In this document: positions 58,700 to 64,000 of the stretch, piece after piece
Numbering within the stretch: the stretch's first letter is position 1
How the letters are laid out: each line of letters begins with the position of its first letter
Assembly (NCBI RefSeq): GCF_024347415.1
Contig: NZ_AP025478.1
Coordinates: 124,001 to 188,000 of the forward strand
DNA length: 64,000 nt
Direction: 5' to 3'
Source: Vibrio crassostreae
GTDB lineage: Bacteria; Pseudomonadota; Gammaproteobacteria; Enterobacterales; Vibrionaceae
Notes under the pieces: generated by a model
Told to the model about the DNA's origin: nothing
Database searches by the model: none
The model's input: the letters and a program-made list of their open reading frames with translations, nothing else
Position numbers and translations under genes: made by a program

Positions 58700-59533
58700 A
58701 TGAAGACGCCTGGACACGACTCCTCCCCTCCCCCGCTCGATAAATCGAGTTACGATGCGGAGTATCGCCGTAAGCGTAAGGCTCGGAAACTGGATTTGAT
58801 CGAATTGTATCAACGTGTCGTTGAAGAAGAGAACGCACGAAACCCTAAGACGCCTTTTGAGATCGGATTTAAGTCTCGCCGGTTGCTCCGAAGCGGTAAG
58901 GTAGAAACCCTACCGCCAGAATACGCGCGGATCTTAAAAGGGTGTGAAGAATTTATTACCAACCCCAATCGTTTCCCGTCACTCAATGCATGGGGCGGTG
59001 AAGCGGTGAATAATGTGCAGTGTCGCACCTTAATTGCGAAAGTATTAGCGTGCATTCTGCCGAACACAGACCTCATTGGAGGGCGCATCGGTTTGCCCAC
59101 AGAAGCGGGATTGAAAACCATCAGCTACGATCAACTTCAAGAAGATTATGCGTTGCGCTTTGGGGAGTTTATTTCGCCGAAGTCCTTTGCGAAAGCGGTG
59201 AAGTATCTAAAGCGTGCCAGCTATTTTCACAGTGAGCGGATCAATGTGTGTGTCGACCAAGACGAAGGGACGATACGCAGCGCACCTGCATACAAACAGT
59301 TTACCCCTCGCTTCTTTAATGACTTAAAAGTCGTGCGTTACGCCAACATCAGCGAATTGATCCTCGCGACACGGAAGCGTCAGACAAAGAAAGGACTGAG
59401 CTTTCAGTGGCTGTCTTTTCGTAAGATCGCGTCAGGGATACAAGAGATCTTCAATGCGTCAACATTAAACACGTACGCTCAATCAACCTCAGCCTTCTTT
59501 AGTGAGTATCAACCCGACCTAGCCCCTAATTAA
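58700..59533 (+). CDS. repA: RepA replication initiator (IncFII-like)
   Basis: 277 residues from ATG 58700 (GGACGG upstream); a GTG at 58691 is also in frame. RRKRKARKLDLIELYQRVVEE, KSRRLLRSGKVETLPPEYARIL, NNVQCRTLIAKVLACILPNTDLIGG, PTEAGLKTISYDQLQEDYALR and KSFAKAVKYLKRASYF are two winged-helix-like units in the order of IncFII RepA proteins. It is preceded by a leader peptide and terminator structures, typical for antisense-controlled initiators. It should act at an origin just downstream. Confidence 0.8.
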   Translation: MKTPGHDSSPPPLDKSSYDAEYRRKRKARKLDLIELYQRVVEEENARNPKTPFEIGFKSRRLLRSGKVETLPPEYARILKGCEEFITNPNRFPSLNAWGGEAVNNVQCRTLIAKVLACILPNTDLIGGRIGLPTEAGLKTISYDQLQEDYALRFGEFISPKSFAKAVKYLKRASYFHSERINVCVDQDEGTIRSAPAYKQFTPRFFNDLKVVRYANISELILATRKRQTKKGLSFQWLSFRKIASGIQEIFNASTLNTYAQSTSAFFSEYQPDLAPN

Positions 59534-60194
59534 AGGGATATTTTTGTCTCCGCGAAAGCGGAGGGATCAGCACGTCTGAACCTTATCCTACCCTGCTTTA
59601 TCTCTCATTTTTCTTGTTTTAATCACCGGGTTGTTTAGGGTTAACTTGCACGCTTGGCCTTATTCGGAAAGGATTTTTCTATTCACGATTTTTCATGAGA
59701 AAAGCAGTGCAATAAAAGGAGGATAAAAAAAACGGCTAAAATTGTGATCAATAAGGGGCGGCGCTTATGAACACTACGTATGAAGATAAATAGTTAAATG
59801 AATAAAAAAATAAATAATTAAGGACAAGCTAAAAAACGACGCGGAAACTTTCTTTTGTCATACGACAGGCACCTTCTTCGATTTAACGCTAAGTCATGTG
59901 GCCCCCTTTCATCATCTCCTCACTTAACGTTCACCTTCATCCGGATGGTATGGCCTAGTAGGGTAAGGTGAAGTGGTCAAGTAAACTGGAAATCATCAAC
60001 CAAGAGTTTGGCCATTTCAGAAAAGAGATCACGCCTCACTACCTTCATCGAGGAACGTGTTCGTAGGAATAAGGGCGCTCTTAGACCATGCTTCACAATC
60101 CTAAATCAGGAGGGGTTTTACCCCCTCCTGCCCAGCTCTATCTTACTGCTGTTTCGTAGACAACAAATTGAGCCAGAAATCTAGCGCTAAATAA
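59534..60194. other. gene-free region downstream of repA, candidate oriV
   Basis: No supported gene. It contains a GAAA-tetraloop hairpin (CTCCGC/GCGGAG, 59548-59563), AT-rich tracts around 59680-59830, and a GC-rich stem (CAGGAGGGG with CCCCTCCTG, 60107-60130). IncFII-type origins lie directly downstream of repA, which makes this the best place for oriV. No clear DnaA-box match is claimed. Confidence 0.45.
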
Positions 60195-60212
60195 TCAGAT
60201 TGCCCAAAGTTT

Positions 60213-60812
60213 GAATTTGGAATTATTCTCCCGCAAGGATTAGCGGTACTCAGAAAAGAAATTCCGTATGTTCTTGAGGACGCTGAAAATGGTTTACCTG
60301 CTAAATTCCGAGAGTCGCTTTTGTGTTTATGGGAACATTTACTCCTTCAGCTTGACCATGTAAATACCCTTACAAAACAATTAGAAAAAGCAATTAAGGA
60401 TAATCCGCTGTGTCAGAAACTAATGAAGCTTGAAGGCGTTGGGCCTATAGGAGCATTGGGATTGGCCTTACGACTAGGTAAAGGTGAGAACTTTTCTAAC
60501 GGAAGAAGTGCTTCGGCAAGTATTGGGCTAACACCAAAGCAATACTCATCTGGTGGTAAAGAGCGAATCGGGCATATCTCAAAACGTAGTGCAGACAAGC
60601 GACTCCGTTCAACTCTATTTCAAGGAGCGCTTTCAGTTATAGCACAAGTCGTAAATCGTCCCCCTAGAACAAACAAAGATCAGTGGTTGCTGGCATTGAT
60701 AGAGAGACGTGGGAAGAAAGTAGCTGCGATAGCATTAGCAAATAAAACAGTACGAACAGCTTATGCCATCTTAAAGAATGACTTGATGTATCAGCCAGAA
60801 AAACTGGCTTGA
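60213..60812 (+). pseudogene. IS110-family transposase, C-terminal fragment
   Basis: The frame from about 60213 encodes FGIILPQGLAVLRKEIPYVL, then the Transposase_20 domain LMKLEGVGPIGALGLALRLGKGENFSNGRSASASIGLTPKQYSSGGKERIGHISKRS and IERRGKKVAAIALANKTVRTAYAIL to the stop. The N-terminal DEDD catalytic domain is missing. The 419 bases after it (to 61231) look like IS debris with no intact gene. Confidence 0.85.
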
Positions 60813-61231
60813 TACATTCAGCATAATCAACAGAGAGCGACAATGATAAACAGGTAAGACCGACCAATAGAAACTAGTTGGGTTCTTGGGCACAAAATGA
60901 TGATGCCGTTCCTAAGACTTAGCCTATTGGTGCGACTACATTTTAGGGCGAGGTAGCACCTCAAAAAAGCCCGTATATAAGCGCGCATCTCAACTGCTTT
61001 ATCTAAAACTTTTTGTTGATTACAATTGGGAGTCCATATAAGAACCCAGCAATCAAAACATAGTAGTGACAGGAGCCGACCAAAAATTCCTGCATCGCTT
61101 GGGCTGATTTCGCTCTTTTAAGTATCTAGCAAATTCAGGGTTGTATGGCGTTGCATTGCTTCTGATCTTTACATGTCTTCTTATTGGTGTTCGGGCGATT
61201 TGAACAAGATTGAACTGGCAGTCCATGAGCC

Positions 61232-61918
61232 ATGTCCGATGCTTTGGTTATCTGGAAGGTACAACCTGAAATCGTGGTTCCTGATAACTTAAAAAGCAGC
61301 ACAACAAGAGCATGCCGGTATGACCCCGACATCAACCCTACTTACCAACAGATGTTGGCACACTATGGCGTCGCTGTGATGCCAGCAAGACCAAGAAAGC
61401 CCAAAGATAAGGCAAAGGTGGAAACAGCCGTCCAAGTCGTTGAGAGGTGGATAATGGCTAAGCTCCGACATGAAACCTTCTTCAGCCTGAGTTCACTCAA
61501 TTATCGTATCAAGGAGCTCTTGCTCGAGCTCAGTCAAAGACCGATGCAGAAGCTAAAGAGTTCTCGATACGAACTCTTCACCCAACCCGATAAACCTGAG
61601 CTTAACGCACTCCCACGGCAAGCGTATCACTACACCTACGTAAAAAAGGTACGCGTTCATATGGACTATCATGTAGAGCTTGATGGGCATTACTACTCAG
61701 TACCATACCGATTACTTCGGGAGCAGTTAGAGGCACATATTAGCGGTGAACTAGTCACGCTTTACCATAACGGTCAACTTGTCTCTAGTCACCCAAGGAA
61801 GCGACAGTTCGGTTACAGTACGTTAGAAAAACACATACCAGAAAATCATCGTCAGTATGCACAATGGACACCGGAACGCTTCTTAAAATCTGTCTTTCAT
61901 ACACAAATCCTGCGATGA
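61232..61918 (+). pseudogene. IS21-family IstA transposase, C-terminal fragment
   Basis: 228 codons matching the C-terminal part of Ist[61 protein letters not shown], and [27 protein letters not shown] region. The N-terminal helix-turn-helix and first catalytic Asp are lost, the 3' end is cut at the large palindrome at 61888, and istB is absent. Confidence 0.85.
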
Positions 61919-61949
61919 AAATCGCAGGATTTGTGTATGAAAGACAGAT
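61888..61949. repeat. 29-bp perfect palindrome with GAAA loop
   Basis: Bases 61888-61916 and 61921-61949 are exact complements around the loop GAAA (61917-61920). The left arm lies inside the end of the istA remnant, which gains its stop from it. It may be an inverted duplication at a deletion junction or an element end. Confidence 0.85.
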
Positions 61950-62033
61950 GGGTTTATGGGGCGCATACGTTACTTTGAGCCTCCCCTTACAATTAGCTAA
62001 GGGAAGGCATAGGGTTAAACAGCTGGTTCAAGT

Positions 62034-64000
62034 CTAATCAACACAAATAACGCCATACAGTGCGGTACCATTAGGTAGTAAGCCTGAACTACCAGTCAAA
62101 CTGGCCCGTACAAATTTGCCGTTTTCATTGAAATCTGTATAGAATAATACTTCAGCAGGCCAACCCACTAAATGGTAAACACCATATAGAGGTGCGGGTA
62201 CATCCTCTAAAGCATATTCTTGAGTTAACAACTGAAATTCCAACTGTGTTGGGAGCCGTCTTCCCAAACTTGTACAAAGAGCTTCGACTTGAGTGTAGTT
62301 CGCAGTGATCAACTCCATACCATTTGGCCCACCAAGGCCTGTGAATGATTGAGAACCATAAATACTAGGATCGGCGATCTCTGGCGAATTTGTTCTCAGT
62401 GGGCAATATACCCTTGTTCCATTTGACAAGGTTAATGGCGACACACCACAATCCCTATTTGACACTGGTACTGCAGTAATCGCATTGGTCATCGTGTCCG
62501 AAAACCCTTCATAAGTCGCGGTAACAGAGATAGTTCCCGAGGTACTTGTTGCTTGATAATGCCCATTACCGGTATGCGTAAATCCACTGCCCGTATGAGT
62601 CCATACAGAGCCATTGTCAAACGGTGTATTGAGCACTTTTTGTGTCGTATCGCTATAATGACCCACCAACTTAAGACTGCGAGATGATCCATTGGTAATG
62701 GTGGTATCAAGCCCCGGAGCACCATATTCAAGGCTCACACTAGTCAGTACAGGTCCGACATTTAACGTTGCGGTATTACTCACACGCGTATCAAGCGTAG
62801 CTTGAATGGTTGTTGTACCGCTTACTATAGAGGACGAGGCTAAACCAGCGGTATCAATCGTTGCAATGTTAGTCTGACCACTTACCCACGTCACTGAGTT
62901 AGTGATATTTAGAGTATTGCCATCGGTATAGGTACCTAATGCTTGGTATTGCTGTGTTTGTCCATTAGAGACAGAGGCTATCTCCGGGGTAATCGCTATG
63001 CTGGTTAATGTCGCATTATCTACCGTCAATTGGACGGGAGTACTCTCAATGACGCCAAACGATGCGTGAATAGCCGTGGTACCAATATTGACCGTTGTCG
63101 CAGTACCGCCACTTACAATCGTTGCGATGTTAGCGTCTTGTGAGTGCCAGGTAACGTCATTGGTCAAATCTAGGGTTGTACTATCGGTATAATGCCCCTG
63201 AGCTGTATAGTTGACGGTTAACCCTTTAGGTATAATTGCATTATCTGGTAAGACTACAATCTCCACCAAAGCCGCGGTCGTAACCGTCAATACCTCAGTG
63301 TTACTGGTAATGCCGGCCATGTTGGCGGTAATGTTTGTTGAGCCAATCCCTACCGCTTCCGTACTCCCTGTGGTGTTGATGGTCGCAATGCTAATATTGC
63401 TGCTATCCCAGCTTACCTCATTGGTAACATCTCGGGCAGAACCGTCAGAAAAGACGCCTTGTGCGTGAAACTGCCTGTGCAAGCCCAAATGCAAATCGAC
63501 GGTTGACTCTGGTGTTACAATCAATTGCACTAAACTTGCATTGGTGACATTCACTTGTGCAGCTGTTGCGCTGGTCAGCCCATTCAATGAAGCATTGACC
63601 TTGGTCGTGCCAAGCGATGCAGCGGTAAGTAAAGCGGTATTATCGATAGTAGCGATGCTGGTATCATCGATAGACCAAGTCACTTCGGTCGTAATGTCTT
63701 GATTAGAACCATCAGAATATAGCCCTACTGCCGTATATTGTTGTGTTTCACCCAAAGGAAGGGTTATTAACAGCGGTGCAATATCAATTTCAACCAGAAT
63801 TGCGTTATCAACGGTCAATTGTGCGGTATTACTGGTAATACCGTTAAGATTTGCGGTTACCTCAGCATTGCCTACCGCTACGCCCGTTACCTGTCCAGTC
63901 AAATTCATTGACGCCACATTAGTGGCTGAACTCAGCCATGACACTTCAGTGGTAATGTCTCTTGAAGATTTATCTGAGAAGAACCCTACCGCTTGATATT
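62034..64000 (-). CDS. large Ig-like repeat adhesin (partial, N-terminus outside window)
   Basis: The frame is open to the window edge, so at least 655 residues are encoded. It is made of tandem Ig-like (BID_2 type) repeats of about 85-90 residues with the pattern YxAxGxYSDGSxxDITxxVTWxSxxxxIATI and GxTxIxAxxxGIxSN, five to six visible. The C-terminal domain (about 150 residues) starts at RDCGVSPLTLSNGTRVYC and includes CTSLGRRLPTQLEFQLLTQEY and YGVICVD, resembling a lectin-like cap with Cys pairs. Likely a surface or secreted adhesin. It would be exported from an N-terminus beyond the edge. Confidence 0.85.
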   Translation of the reverse strand, partial: YQAVGFFSDKSSRDITTEVSWLSSATNVASMNLTGQVTGVAVGNAEVTANLNGITSNTAQLTVDNAILVEIDIAPLLITLPLGETQQYTAVGLYSDGSNQDITTEVTWSIDDTSIATIDNTALLTAASLGTTKVNASLNGLTSATAAQVNVTNASLVQLIVTPESTVDLHLGLHRQFHAQGVFSDGSARDVTNEVSWDSSNISIATINTTGSTEAVGIGSTNITANMAGITSNTEVLTVTTAALVEIVVLPDNAIIPKGLTVNYTAQGHYTDSTTLDLTNDVTWHSQDANIATIVSGGTATTVNIGTTAIHASFGVIESTPVQLTVDNATLTSIAITPEIASVSNGQTQQYQALGTYTDGNTLNITNSVTWVSGQTNIATIDTAGLASSSIVSGTTTIQATLDTRVSNTATLNVGPVLTSVSLEYGAPGLDTTITNGSSRSLKLVGHYSDTTQKVLNTPFDNGSVWTHTGSGFTHTGNGHYQATSTSGTISVTATYEGFSDTMTNAITAVPVSNRDCGVSPLTLSNGTRVYCPLRTNSPEIADPSIYGSQSFTGLGGPNGMELITANYTQVEALCTSLGRRLPTQLEFQLLTQEYALEDVPAPLYGVYHLVGWPAEVLFYTDFNENGKFVRASLTGSSGLLPNGTALYGVICVD

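Noticed and set aside
1..64000. tRNA or rRNA genes
   Set aside because: No cloverleaf-like or ribosomal sequence was recognised by eye.

Overview
The window reads as part of a conjugative plasmid (or a very similar mobile element) from a gamma-proteobacterium, most likely Vibrionaceae (Vibrio/Photobacterium/Aliivibrio type). The evidence is a complete-looking F-type mating-pair-formation operon, an F-like TraI relaxase and TraD coupling protein, a ParA/ParB partition locus, a RepA initiator of the IncFII kind, several toxin-antitoxin modules and many insertion sequences. The host assignment is inference from protein flavour and base composition. Layout. 1-6.1 kb is an accessory flank: a ParE/Phd-type toxin-antitoxin pair, a serine resolvase with palindromic sites, HigBA, an IS6-family element, a ribbon-helix-helix/unknown pair with palindromic operators, and a small gene split by an IS481-family element with an exact 7-bp target duplication. 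6.1-13.2 kb is the partition region: parA-parB, two following unknown genes, and a decayed gene cut by a second copy of the same IS481 element, which itself carries another IS (nested insertions, both with exact duplications). A 14-bp palindrome occurs once before parA and twice after this region. 13.2-20.6 kb is a plasmid-maintenance region of small unknown genes, a DGQHR (DndB-like) gene, RadC-like genes and a broken lytic transglycosylase. A leader of several hundred bases occurs there in two diverged copies. 20.2-31.1 kb holds the DNA-processing genes: a repeat-rich oriT candidate, traI, an unknown 507-residue protein, a stop-interrupted membrane ORF and traD. 31.2-39.3 kb is cargo inserted between traD and traG: a Fis-like regulator, hipBA with four spaced operators, a P-loop kinase, a GrpB-family protein, an acetyltransferase-like protein and remnants. 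39.6-57.9 kb is the leftward operon, in transcription order traA-L-E-K-B-V-C-W-U-trbC-N-F-trbB-H-G, with two small unknown genes before traA and an exported protein after traG. 57.9-59.6 kb is the control and replication region: a perfect 24-bp spaced inverted repeat, a sigma70-like promoter followed by two intrinsic terminators, a Tap-like leader peptide and repA. 59.6-64 kb is an IS graveyard (IS110 and IS21 fragments, a 29-bp perfect palindrome) and the 3' part of a large Ig-like repeat adhesin that runs off the window. How it works together: RepA with its attenuated leader maintains the replicon, ParAB partitions it, and the toxin-antitoxin pairs penalise loss. TraI nicks and unwinds DNA at oriT, TraD couples it to the channel, and TraA/L/E/K/B/V/C/W/U/N/F/H/G with TrbB/TrbC build the pilus and envelope channel. 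Many peripheral genes carry stops, frameshifts or IS insertions, so the accessory part is decaying while the transfer, replication and partition cores are intact.
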